Source of the DNA: Methylobacter sp.
GTDB lineage: Bacteria; Pseudomonadota; Gammaproteobacteria; Methylococcales; Methylomonadaceae
Direction of reading: 5' to 3'
Assembly: GCA_004299305.1 (NCBI GenBank)
Contig: SCPZ01000115.1
Span: 1 to 48,251 of the forward strand
DNA length: 48,251 nucleotides
Under the pieces are notes generated by a model. The model was not told where the DNA came from and did no database searches. It saw only the letters and a list, made by a program, of their open reading frames with translations. Within the stretch, counting starts at the first letter, position 1; each line of letters begins with the position of its first letter. Position numbers and translations under genes: made by a program. Shown here piece by piece: positions 1 through 6,970 of this stretch.

Positions 1-170
1 ACTATCTACACAACTTTTTTACACTATAAATACAATGGGTTGCAAGTTGACCTGGCTCCCTCTCCTGTTGGAGAGGGTTGGGGTGAGGAGAATAAAAACA
101 AGCATTTATATCCCCTCATCAACCTTCTCCCTCATGGGAGAAGGAGCCGGTACTTGTGTAGATACTTATG
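1..170. repeat. Inverted-repeat element, TIR type D (copy 1)
   Basis: The ends are TATCTACACAA (3-13) and TTGTGTAGATA (154-164), which are inverted repeats. Inside is a hairpin-rich core of CTCTCC/GGAGAGGG and CTTCTCCC/GGGAGAAGG arms. Much of it recurs in the opposite orientation at about 37811-38024, including an identical 27-bp stretch. There is no coding potential. It is probably a non-autonomous REP- or MITE-like element; the left end may be cut by the window edge. Confidence 0.75.
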
Positions 171-179
171 GGATAAGGG

Positions 180-332
180 CTAAGGAACGAGCATGAAATA
201 AAGTGGACAACTATGTGCGGCAGGAGTGCAAGCTTCGCCTAAAGCGCCTACTGTTGGTGCTTGCGCATGCAGGCGAAGCCTGCACTCCGACTATTGGCAA
301 CTTGCCTAAGTTATTGCGTGCTCATTCCTAAG
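180..332. repeat. Inverted-repeat element, TIR type C with inner GGAGTGCA hairpin
   Basis: The 22-bp ends at 180-201 and 311-332 are imperfect inverted repeats; the core motif is CTTAGGAATGAGCAC, with the left end reading CTAAGGAACGAGCAT. A second hairpin is nested inside, from GGAGTGCA (223) to TGCACTCC (288). The same outer end encloses a different inner hairpin at 38056-38153, and a lone end lies at 18321-18345. With the element at 1-170 this fills most of the gene-free first 443 bases. No promoter for the next gene could be assigned confidently. Confidence 0.7.
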
Positions 333-443
333 TAGTTGTTCAATGGTCTTCCAAAGCTCTCCTGAGCAAAGCCGAAGGGGCGCGTAGCGAGAATCGGCTT
401 ATTCCGGCAAGGCTATTAATATGAACCCAGATAAAGAGCCTGA

Positions 444-1172
444 ATGTTAAAAAATCCTTTTATTAAACAACTGTTCAGCAGTTTTCTGGACTTGGCGCCT
501 ATCTTCGCGGTTGTTTTGGTGTTCCAGGTTTTGGTTATTCGGCAACCTATCCCCGATGTCGATAGTGTAATCGTCGGCACGCTGTTTGTTATTTTGGGAC
601 TTACCTTGTTTATTCAGGGGCTTGAGCAAAGCTTGTTCCCGATTGGCGAGTCGATGGCTTATGCCTTTGCCCGCAAAGGCAGTTTGTTCTGGCTGCTGGG
701 GTTTGTATTTTGTCTGGGTTTTGGCGCTGCAATCGCCGAGCCGGGACTGATTTCGGTTGTTGAAAAAGCCGCAAACATTGCCAGTAATAGCAAGCTGATA
801 GAACCAACCGAGGCCGCAAAAGCCGATTATGCGCTGGAGCTGCGCATTACCGTCGCCGTGTCTATCGGTCTTGCCATTCTGGTTGGCGTATTGAGGCTTC
901 TCCGAGGCTGGCCCGTGTATTATCCGGTTTTCTTCGCTTATCTGTGTATTGCCGTCATGACGCCTTTCGCGCCTGTCGAGATTATTGGCATTGCCTACGA
1001 TTCCGGTGTTATCGCTACATCCAGCATTACCGCTCCGGTACTCACCGTTTTGGGTGTCGGCCTGGCTACCTCAATAAAAGGCCGTAATCCGTTGGCCGAC
1101 GGTTTCGGGCTTATTGTGCTGGCGTCATTGATGTCGACGATTTTTGTCATGGCTTACGGGATGAGCAGATGA
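444..1172 (+). CDS. DUF1538 membrane protein, first antiporter half (UmpA-like)
   Basis: This is a 242-aa, very hydrophobic protein with about six to seven membrane segments. The pattern is that of DUF1538: LxPIFxVxLxFQ near the N-terminus, an AEPGL motif near residue 99, and a GIAYDSG..T motif near residues 182-190 followed by a GVGLATSIKGRNPLxDGFGL segment. Two-gene DUF1538 pairs have been described as Na+(Li+,K+)/H+ antiporters (UmpAB of Halomonas), so a role in cation/proton exchange is inferred from the family. The stop overlaps the next start by four bases (ATGA), implying translational coupling. It is the first gene of a four-gene operon with a PII-like and a CBS protein. Substrate and direction of transport cannot be read from sequence. 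Confidence 0.85.
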   Translation: MLKNPFIKQLFSSFLDLAPIFAVVLVFQVLVIRQPIPDVDSVIVGTLFVILGLTLFIQGLEQSLFPIGESMAYAFARKGSLFWLLGFVFCLGFGAAIAEPGLISVVEKAANIASNSKLIEPTEAAKADYALELRITVAVSIGLAILVGVLRLLRGWPVYYPVFFAYLCIAVMTPFAPVEIIGIAYDSGVIATSSITAPVLTVLGVGLATSIKGRNPLADGFGLIVLASLMSTIFVMAYGMSR

Positions 1173-1939
1173 TCGAGTGGTTAAGTCATTTTGCATTGAA
1201 GCTATTAGAAACCAGCCAAAATATTTTACCGATAGTTGTGATTATTATCGGTTTCCAACTGCTGGTTATTCGAAAACCTTTGCTACACCCCAAAAAAACT
1301 ATTATCGGCTTCCTCTATCTGTTGCTGGGTATTGTTTTCCTGTTGGAAGGACTGGATCTGGCATTGTTCCCGCTAGGCAGCTTGATGGCATCGCAATTGA
1401 CCACGCCTGAATTTTTGGGGGTTCATCCTGTTGTGTCCTGGCAAGCCTATTCTTGGGTGTATATTTTTGCCGCCAGCATCGGGCTTGCAACGGCATTGGC
1501 TGAGCCCGCCTTGCTCGCCGTGGCCCTTAAAGCCGAACAAATTTCAGGCGGCACCATCCGGGCTTGGGGCTTAAGAATGTCTGTCGCGATTGGCGTGAGT
1601 TTAGGTGTCGCTCTCGGAACCTTTAGGATCGTTACCGGCTCGGAACTCTATTTATACATTGTCGGGGGCTATGTTATCGTCATGATACAAACCCGGTTCG
1701 CCCCTAAATTGATGATCGGTCTGGCTTACGATTCGGGCGGAGTAACGACGTCAATGGTTACCGTGCCGTTGGTTACCTCATTGGGTGTGGGGCTGGCTTC
1801 TAGCATTCCCGGTCGCAACCCGCTACTGGATGGCTTCGGCTTGGTCGCTTTCGCTAATTTATTTCCCATTATAACTGTCTTGGGTTACGCGCAAATCGCA
1901 AGGTGGCGTAACAAAGGCAGTTTTTCATCAAACCCCTGA
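1169..1939 (+). CDS. DUF1538 membrane protein, second antiporter half (UmpB-like)
   Basis: This 256-aa polytopic membrane protein is paralogous to the gene before it. Both share the FQLLVIRKP start, an AEPALL motif, GLAYDSGGVTTS and the GVGLASSIPGRNPLLDGFGL block. It starts inside the stop codon of its neighbour, so the two halves are probably made in equal amounts and form a heteromer, as proposed for UmpA/UmpB. It ends nine bases before the PII-like gene. Function as a cation/H+ antiporter subunit is inferred from the family. Confidence 0.85.
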   Translation: MIEWLSHFALKLLETSQNILPIVVIIIGFQLLVIRKPLLHPKKTIIGFLYLLLGIVFLLEGLDLALFPLGSLMASQLTTPEFLGVHPVVSWQAYSWVYIFAASIGLATALAEPALLAVALKAEQISGGTIRAWGLRMSVAIGVSLGVALGTFRIVTGSELYLYIVGGYVIVMIQTRFAPKLMIGLAYDSGGVTTSMVTVPLVTSLGVGLASSIPGRNPLLDGFGLVAFANLFPIITVLGYAQIARWRNKGSFSSNP

Positions 1940-1947
1940 GGCTTACC

Positions 1948-2298
1948 ATGCATTTCAAATTAATTATCGTCTTTGTCGAAGACGACAAAACTGACTTAGT
2001 GCTTGAGACGGCGCGTGAAAACGGCGCAAAAGGCGCAACCGTTGTCAACAATGCGCGCGGCGAAGGCATGAAGCAATCGAAAACTTTTTTCGGCCTGGCC
2101 CTGGAAACCCAGCGCGATGTGCTGATGTTGCTGGTCGAGGAGCATCTTAGCCGACATATTTTGGAAGCCATCGCCAAGGCCGCGCAATTCGACAGCCAAC
2201 CCGGCACCGGCATTGCCATTCAGATTGATGTTGAAGATGCCGTGGGCGTCATGCATCAGGTTGAATTATTAACCCAGGAAATTGAGGACAAAATATGA
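1948..2298 (+). CDS. PII-like signalling protein of the DUF1538 operon
   Basis: This 116-aa protein has the size and ferredoxin-like pattern of a GlnB/PII-type regulator: an N-terminal beta strand FKLIIVFVEDD, a helix TDLVLETARENGAKG, a long loop at residues 31-52, and a C-terminal strand-helix TGIAIQIDVEDAVGV. The loop lacks the usual uridylylated tyrosine context of GlnB, so classic nitrogen signalling is unlikely. PII-like proteins encoded beside transporters commonly bind a nucleotide and gate the transporter; that role for the upstream DUF1538 pair is an inference. Its stop overlaps the CBS gene start (ATGA). Confidence 0.8.
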   Translation: MHFKLIIVFVEDDKTDLVLETARENGAKGATVVNNARGEGMKQSKTFFGLALETQRDVLMLLVEEHLSRHILEAIAKAAQFDSQPGTGIAIQIDVEDAVGVMHQVELLTQEIEDKI

Positions 2299-2705
2299 TT
2301 GCGCCACGCATTGTAATTCGTGTCAAAGATGTGATGAAAACCGACTTCGGGACTATCGACGGTATTGCGACCATAGAAGATGCGTTGAAAAAGATGAAGT
2401 CGCTTAAGACCTCGGTGCTGGTCGTTAATAAACGCCATGAGGATGACGAATACGGCCTGATTAATTCCGGCGATATTGCCCGCCATGTGTTGGCTAAAGA
2501 CCGTGCGCCGGATCGGGTTAACGTTTATGAAGTCATGAGTAAGCCGGTGATTTCGGTGCATCCCGATATGGACATTCGCTATTGCTCAAGGTTATTTGCC
2601 GACTATAATTTGGTCAGGGCGCCGGTGATTGAGAATAACAAGATTATCGGCATGGTCAGCCCGAATTCATTGGTGCTGGATGGGATGTACAAGGCTTGTC
2701 AATGA
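2295..2705 (+). CDS. CBS-domain protein of the DUF1538 operon
   Basis: This 136-aa cytoplasmic protein consists of essentially one CBS pair. The first repeat begins VKDVMKTDFGTIDGIATIEDAL (residues 10-31), with SLKTSVLVVNK; the second begins YEVMSKPVISVHPDMDIRYC, ending ADYNLVRAPVIENNKIIGMVS. CBS pairs bind adenine nucleotides and often regulate ion transporters. It is translationally coupled to the PII-like gene, so the antiporter pair seems to have two separate small-molecule sensors. It is the last gene of the operon; a run of 7-bp repeats follows at once. Confidence 0.85.
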   Translation: MIAPRIVIRVKDVMKTDFGTIDGIATIEDALKKMKSLKTSVLVVNKRHEDDEYGLINSGDIARHVLAKDRAPDRVNVYEVMSKPVISVHPDMDIRYCSRLFADYNLVRAPVIENNKIIGMVSPNSLVLDGMYKACQ

Positions 2706-2710
2706 GATTG

Positions 2711-2738
2711 AGGTTCAAGGTTCAAGGTTCAAGGTTCA
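2711..2738 (+). repeat. 7-bp tandem repeat (AGGTTCA)4
   Basis: Four exact copies of AGGTTCA follow the CBS gene stop, then a degenerate fifth. A related array, with an inverted partner arm, separates priA and bamD at 14384-14434. The element has no coding function. Confidence 0.9.
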
Positions 2739-2748
2739 AGGTTTCTCG

Positions 2749-2865
2749 TTCCCACGCGCCGCGTGGGAATGCAGTCAAGGCGCGCTGCGCCGCGAGTCGC
2801 GGGCAACGTCGCAAAATTAGCCCTGAGTAGTTATCAAACCGAATTCCCAAGCTGGAGCTTGGGAA
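2749..2865. repeat. Pair of short hairpins between the CBS gene and dsbB
   Basis: Two perfect hairpins lie here: TTCCCACGC/GCGTGGGAA at 2749-2769 and TTCCCAAGC/GCTTGGGAA at 2844-2865. Half copies of the first recur near 5861 and 48132. Between them, 2812-2833 nearly matches 9052-9073 (AAAATTAGCCCTGAGTAGTT). These are dispersed palindromic repeats and could also act as weak terminators. Confidence 0.65.
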
Positions 2866-2890
2866 CTAGCGAAATAAAAGGCAGTTGATT

Positions 2891-3403
2891 ATGTTGAAGT
2901 TGTTGAAATTTAATTCGAGAATCTGGTTTTTTCTAGGTTTCCTAGGATGTGTGTTTTTGCTGGCTATGGGCGCTTATTTCCAATTTGTTCAGGGTCTTGA
3001 TCCTTGCCCCTTGTGTATTTCCCAGCGCATTGCCATTTTGCTGACCGGCTTGGTTTTTTTAAGCGCGGCTATCCACAATCCGGGGCAGAGCGGCATGACG
3101 GCTTATGCCATTTCAGGAACGGTAACGGCTTTGTGCGGTGCGGCGATTTCAACCCGGCATATCTGGATACAGCATTTGCCGCCCGATAAAGTGCCTGAAT
3201 GCGGCCCCGGCCTGGAATACGTGCTGCAAAACTTCCCTTTATTTGAAACGGTCAAATTAATGCTCAGCGGCACCGGCGATTGTGCCAAGGTGGATTGGAC
3301 GATGTTGGGTTTCAGTATGCCAGCCTGGACCTTGCTGGCTTTTTTAATGTTGGCAACTTTAAGCTTGTTACAAATTTGGAATTATAAACAGGTAGGACAC
3401 TGA
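2891..3403 (+). CDS. dsbB: Disulfide bond formation protein DsbB
   Basis: DsbB is the inner-membrane quinone reductase that reoxidises periplasmic DsbA. The 170-aa protein has four membrane segments, a periplasmic CPLC pair (C39 and C42) after the first segment, and a second periplasmic pair (C104 and C131), the four cysteines needed for the relay. I chose ATG 2891 because AAGG (about 2879) sits at normal spacing from it. A TTG six bases upstream is also open but too close to that site. Periplasmic disulfide formation suits a methanotroph rich in secreted redox proteins. No dsbA is adjacent. Confidence 0.92.
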   Translation: MLKLLKFNSRIWFFLGFLGCVFLLAMGAYFQFVQGLDPCPLCISQRIAILLTGLVFLSAAIHNPGQSGMTAYAISGTVTALCGAAISTRHIWIQHLPPDKVPECGPGLEYVLQNFPLFETVKLMLSGTGDCAKVDWTMLGFSMPAWTLLAFLMLATLSLLQIWNYKQVGH

Positions 3404-3449
3404 GGCAGCTCGCAGGAAATCGCCTTACCCAACATAAGAGAATTTTCAG

Positions 3450-5315
3450 ATGACCACAAGTCCAGATATTACCGATGTCCTGGAAGCGCATGTTTCTATT
3501 GCCCTGACTGCTCCTATAGAGGTTTTGTCTGTTACTGATAGCATTGAGGATCTTCTAGGCTTCGAGGCAGGTGATTTTCTTACGGGGCGGGCGTCCTTAA
3601 AAGACCGGATTCATGCTCACGACCGGGACATAGCCGACGACCTGTTTTCAATCGGTATCGATAATAGCTCCGGCGCTTTCAATGTCAGGATAAGACAGGC
3701 CAATGGCCGTATCCGCTGTATCAAAGCGCATTACAGCAAAGCGCCGGATACTGCTAATGCGGATGTTGTTATCCTTGAATTATTGCTGCAAGATGCCAAA
3801 AGCTTGAGTAAGAGTCAGTGCCGGATTCAGGGTATTGCCGAACAAGCCATGATGTTCAACTTCAAGGCTATGATGGAAAACACCGATGATTATATTTACT
3901 TTAAGGATAGCAACCATGTATTTACCGGGGCCAGCCAGACGTTGGTCAGCATTACCGAGCCGACTGAACATTGGACAGACCTGCTCGGCTTAACCGATTA
4001 TGATGTGTTTGCCGAAGCATACGCCGATATTTATTATAGCTTGGAAAAACAGGTATTTTCCGGCGCCCCGCTTGCCCAGGAAGAGCAGGAGACCTTGGAT
4101 AACAAGGGCAATAAAGGTTGGGTCGATAACCGCAAATATCCGATAAAAAACGAGGCGGGTGACATTGTCGGTTTGTTTGGGATTGCCCGCGATATTACCG
4201 AGCGCAAGCAGGCGGAACTGGCAAAGCATCGCAGCGAAGAGCAGTTGCAGGCATTTTACGAGTTGGACTTGGTCGGTTTAGCGATTACCTCGCCCGAAAA
4301 AGGCTGGATTCGCACTAATGAATGCCTGTGCAAAATGCTGGAATATTCGGAACAAACCTTGCGTCAAATGAGCTGGGAGCAACTGACGTATCCTGACGAT
4401 TTAGACGCCGATGTTGAGCAGTTTGACCGCTTGTTGGCTAATGAAATTAATGGCTATGCCTTGGAAAAACGCTTTGTCAGTCGCACCGGCAAAGTCATTT
4501 CCACTAAATTGGTGGTGCGCAGCGTCCGTAACTCCGATGGCGAGCTTGATTATGTCGTGGCGATGCTCGAAGACATTTCCGAATACAAACAAGCCGAAGC
4601 CGAACTAAAACGTTCTAATGCCGAGTTGGAACAATTCGCTTATGCGGTATCGCACGATATGCGTCAGCCGTTACGCATGGTAACCAGTTATTTAGCCCTG
4701 ATTGAAAATGCCTTGGGCGGCCTGCTGAATGAAGAAACGCAACAGTTTCTCGCTTTTGCTATGGATGGCGCGAAACGTATGGATGCGATGATTTTATCGT
4801 TGCTGGATTATTCCAGGGTAGGGCGTAAAACCGAAGCCAAAACATTGATCAGCAGCAAGGCCTCTTTAGATGAAGCATTGGCTTTTCTTTATCCCGAGCT
4901 TAGCGCTTGCGGCGGCGAAATTAAACTCAGCGGCGATTGGCCGGAATTGTTTGCCAGCCGTGATGAATTGACCAGGCTGCTGCAAAACCTGATCGGCAAT
5001 GCCGTAAAATATCACGAACAAAACCAGCCGCCGCAAGTCCATGTTCATGGCGCGATATGCGCCGGATCATTGCGGGTAGAAGTGCGCGATCAGGGTATAG
5101 GCATCAACCCGAAGCAAATGGATCGGCTGTTTAAAGTGTTTTCGCGCTTACAGGCGCGCAGCCGTTTTGACGGCGCCGGCGTCGGTTTGGCTTTGTGCCG
5201 GAAAATTGTCGAACATCATGGCGGCGCGATCGGGGTAGAATCTGCGGGCGAGGGACAGGGCTGTGTGTTCTGGTTTGAATTGCCGCTGCAAATGAACATG
5301 ATTTTATCAGCTTAA
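3450..5315 (+). CDS. Multi-PAS sensor histidine kinase (soluble)
   Basis: This 621-aa hybrid-free histidine kinase has no membrane segment. It contains an N-terminal PAS-like region (about 1-110), a PAS at about 140-255 ending DITERKQAE, a PAS/PAC at about 268-382 ending DISEYKQAE, a HisKA domain with phospho-acceptor H402 in AVSHDMRQPLR, and a HATPase domain with N-box NLIGNAVKYH and G-boxes DQGIGI and GAGVGLAL. The DMRQP H-box and VFSRLQ F-box resemble kinases that work with Rcp1-type receivers, one of which is encoded at 9102-9560. The signal is unknown; PAS domains may bind heme, flavin or a small molecule. It ends 12 bases before a DUF4160 remnant. Confidence 0.93.
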   Translation: MTTSPDITDVLEAHVSIALTAPIEVLSVTDSIEDLLGFEAGDFLTGRASLKDRIHAHDRDIADDLFSIGIDNSSGAFNVRIRQANGRIRCIKAHYSKAPDTANADVVILELLLQDAKSLSKSQCRIQGIAEQAMMFNFKAMMENTDDYIYFKDSNHVFTGASQTLVSITEPTEHWTDLLGLTDYDVFAEAYADIYYSLEKQVFSGAPLAQEEQETLDNKGNKGWVDNRKYPIKNEAGDIVGLFGIARDITERKQAELAKHRSEEQLQAFYELDLVGLAITSPEKGWIRTNECLCKMLEYSEQTLRQMSWEQLTYPDDLDADVEQFDRLLANEINGYALEKRFVSRTGKVISTKLVVRSVRNSDGELDYVVAMLEDISEYKQAEAELKRSNAELEQFAYAVSHDMRQPLRMVTSYLALIENALGGLLNEETQQFLAFAMDGAKRMDAMILSLLDYSRVGRKTEAKTLISSKASLDEALAFLYPELSACGGEIKLSGDWPELFASRDELTRLLQNLIGNAVKYHEQNQPPQVHVHGAICAGSLRVEVRDQGIGINPKQMDRLFKVFSRLQARSRFDGAGVGLALCRKIVEHHGGAIGVESAGEGQGCVFWFELPLQMNMILSA

Positions 5316-5327
5316 GGAGGGGCGTCT

Positions 5328-5593
5328 ATGCCCGAAATATCGCGGTTTCTAGGTATTGTGATTTATATGTATTGGAGTGAGCATAATCCGCCTCACTTCC
5401 ATGCTGTCTACGGTGATTACGAAGTGATTGTAACTATTAGCGGCGGCGTCGTGCGGTGGTGAATTTCCCAAACGCGCATTGCGCGCCGTACTTGATTGGC
5501 TGGATTTGCATCAAGCGGAATTACTGGAAAACTGGCAACTGGCAACTGGCTCAACAGGATAAACCGCTCAATTCGATTGAGCCTTTGGAGTAA
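5328..5593 (+). pseudogene. DUF4160 gene remnant with two frameshifts
   Basis: A strong Shine-Dalgarno AAGGAGG (5314-5320) precedes ATG 5328. The first 44 codons read MPEISRFLGIVIYMYWSEHN followed by PPHFHAVYGDYE, which is the DUF4160 start, then hit TGA at 5460. In the next frame from 5458 the family resumes as GEFPKRALRAVLDWLDLHQA...NWQLA. A third copy of the 7-bp unit AACTGGC breaks the frame again. Removing one copy restores NWQLAQQDKPLNSIEPLE and a stop at 5591-5593. The gene is therefore a small DUF4160 partner of the DUF2442 gene downstream, inactivated by two indels. Sequencing error is possible for either, but two in one small gene favours real decay. Confidence 0.8.
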
Positions 5594-5597
5594 AGAC

Positions 5598-5852
5598 ATG
5601 ATATTGCATACAACTAATCTAAAATATTTAAGTGAGTATCGCTTATTTTTAACATTCAATAACGGGGTTTCGGGGGAAGTTGACCTCACTAGCCGTTTAA
5701 CCGGCGAGATGTTTGAACCCCTGCGCGATAAAGATTTATTTGCTACTGCCTACCACCATCCTACGATGCGCACTGTGGCATGGGCTAATGGCGCCGATCT
5801 TGCCCCTGAGTTTTTATTGGAATTACTCAATACTCAGCAACAAGCAGCGTAG
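5598..5852 (+). CDS. DUF2442 protein, partner of the broken DUF4160 gene
   Basis: Starting at ATG 5598, with GGAG at 5587-5590, this gives an 84-aa protein with the DUF2442 pattern LxxYRLFLTFNNGVSGEVDL...FEPLRDKDLF...VAWANGADLAPEFL. A longer in-frame extension to 5496 exists but runs through the DUF4160 remnant and is not used. DUF4160/DUF2442 pairs are common small two-gene modules with toxin-antitoxin-like distribution; the activity is not established. Here only the second gene is intact. A solo paralogue is at 18008-18259. Confidence 0.85.
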   Translation: MILHTTNLKYLSEYRLFLTFNNGVSGEVDLTSRLTGEMFEPLRDKDLFATAYHHPTMRTVAWANGADLAPEFLLELLNTQQQAA

Positions 5853-5890
5853 TGATTTTACTCATTCCCACGCCTCGCATCACCTAAAGC

Positions 5891-5912
5891 CACGGTATGC
5901 TGTCATACCGTG
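5891..5912. repeat. Perfect 9-bp hairpin upstream of the substrate-binding lipoprotein gene
   Basis: CACGGTATG and CATACCGTG are separated by four bases, following a half copy of the TTCCCACGC repeat. It ends 27 bases before the start codon at 5939. It may be a dispersed repeat or an operator. Confidence 0.5.
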
Positions 5913-5938
5913 CCGCTCTAAATTTGGAGAATAGGCTT

Positions 5939-6964
5939 ATGATTCTTTTCGCTTGGGAACGGCATACACTGCAAGCTATCACCTTCATGTTGATTGCGGC
6001 GCTCATGGGCTGCCAAAAATCATCGTCCGACAACGCTGAACAACGGGTCGCAGGGCCGCTACAGAAAATCACTGCGGCTTATACCAATCAGCCGCAAAGC
6101 ACCTTGGTTCACGTTGCAACGGCGAAAGGATATTTCGTCGAGGAGGGGCTTGATGTCCAAGCGTTGATGCACACCTACGGTAAGGCGGCGCTGCAATCGG
6201 TCATCGACAATAAGGCCGACTTTGCGACGGTGGCGGAAACCCCGGTCATGTTCAATGTGCTCAAAGGCGAAAAAATCTTCGTAATCGCCAATATAGAAGC
6301 CAGTTCCATGAACAACGCGATTGTTGCGCGAAAGGATGTCGGCATTGCCTCGCCCGGCGATTTGAAAGGAAAACGTATAGGCTACACGCCCGGCACCACA
6401 TCCGATTTCTTCCTGGATTCGCTGTTGACGGCAAACGGCTTAACCAGAAAGGAAATCCAGCCGGTTGCCTTAAAACCCGAGGAGCTTCAAGATGCCATCA
6501 TGGCGAAGCAGGTCGATGCGGTTTCCACCTGGAACTATCCGCTGACACAAATCAGTCGGCTGCTTGGGGCTGACGGAACGATTTTTTACGATAGGGAAAT
6601 TTATACCGAAACATTCAATATTGCCGCACGCCAAGATTTTGTCCTTAAAAATCCGGAAACGGTTAAGCGTTTTCTTCGCGCCTTGATCAAAGCGGAGGTT
6701 TTCGTGGCCCATAACCCGGACGAAGCGCAGACCATCATGTCCGCAGCAACGAAAATAGACAAAGACCTCATTCATGAGGTCTGGGACGTTTTTAATTATC
6801 ACGTCGTACTCGACCAAATACTCCTGATCACGCTGGAGGATGAAACAAGATGGGCGATACAAAATAAACTGACCGACCGCACCGATATGCCGGATTACCT
6901 GAGTTTTATTCATCTCGATAGCCTTAAGGCTATCGCCCCTGAAGCGATAAGAATGAATCGCTAA
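5939..6964 (+). CDS. Orphan NMT1/SsuA-type substrate-binding lipoprotein
   Basis: This 341-aa exported protein belongs to the NMT1/THI5-like periplasmic binding proteins. It has a lipoprotein signal with lipobox ALMGC (C25), then TAAYTNQPQSTLVHVATAKG, YFVEEGLDV, GKAALQSVIDNKADFATVAE and GDLKGKRIGYTPGTTSDFFLDSLL split by short gaps, all typical of the family. I chose ATG 5939 (TTGGAGA at 5924-5930) over an upstream ATG at 5897, which would bury the signal peptide. No ABC permease or ATPase is nearby. The next gene, six bases on, is a membrane histidine kinase, so the lipoprotein may be its periplasmic ligand receptor. Ligand unknown: aromatic, sulfonate, pyrimidine and nitrate ligands all occur in the family. 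Confidence 0.88.
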   Translation: MILFAWERHTLQAITFMLIAALMGCQKSSSDNAEQRVAGPLQKITAAYTNQPQSTLVHVATAKGYFVEEGLDVQALMHTYGKAALQSVIDNKADFATVAETPVMFNVLKGEKIFVIANIEASSMNNAIVARKDVGIASPGDLKGKRIGYTPGTTSDFFLDSLLTANGLTRKEIQPVALKPEELQDAIMAKQVDAVSTWNYPLTQISRLLGADGTIFYDREIYTETFNIAARQDFVLKNPETVKRFLRALIKAEVFVAHNPDEAQTIMSAATKIDKDLIHEVWDVFNYHVVLDQILLITLEDETRWAIQNKLTDRTDMPDYLSFIHLDSLKAIAPEAIRMNR

Positions 6965-6970
6965 ATAACC

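Noticed and set aside
2629-2820. 63-aa ORF running from the CBS gene into the repeat
   Set aside because: It starts in another frame of the CBS gene and then translates repeat DNA.
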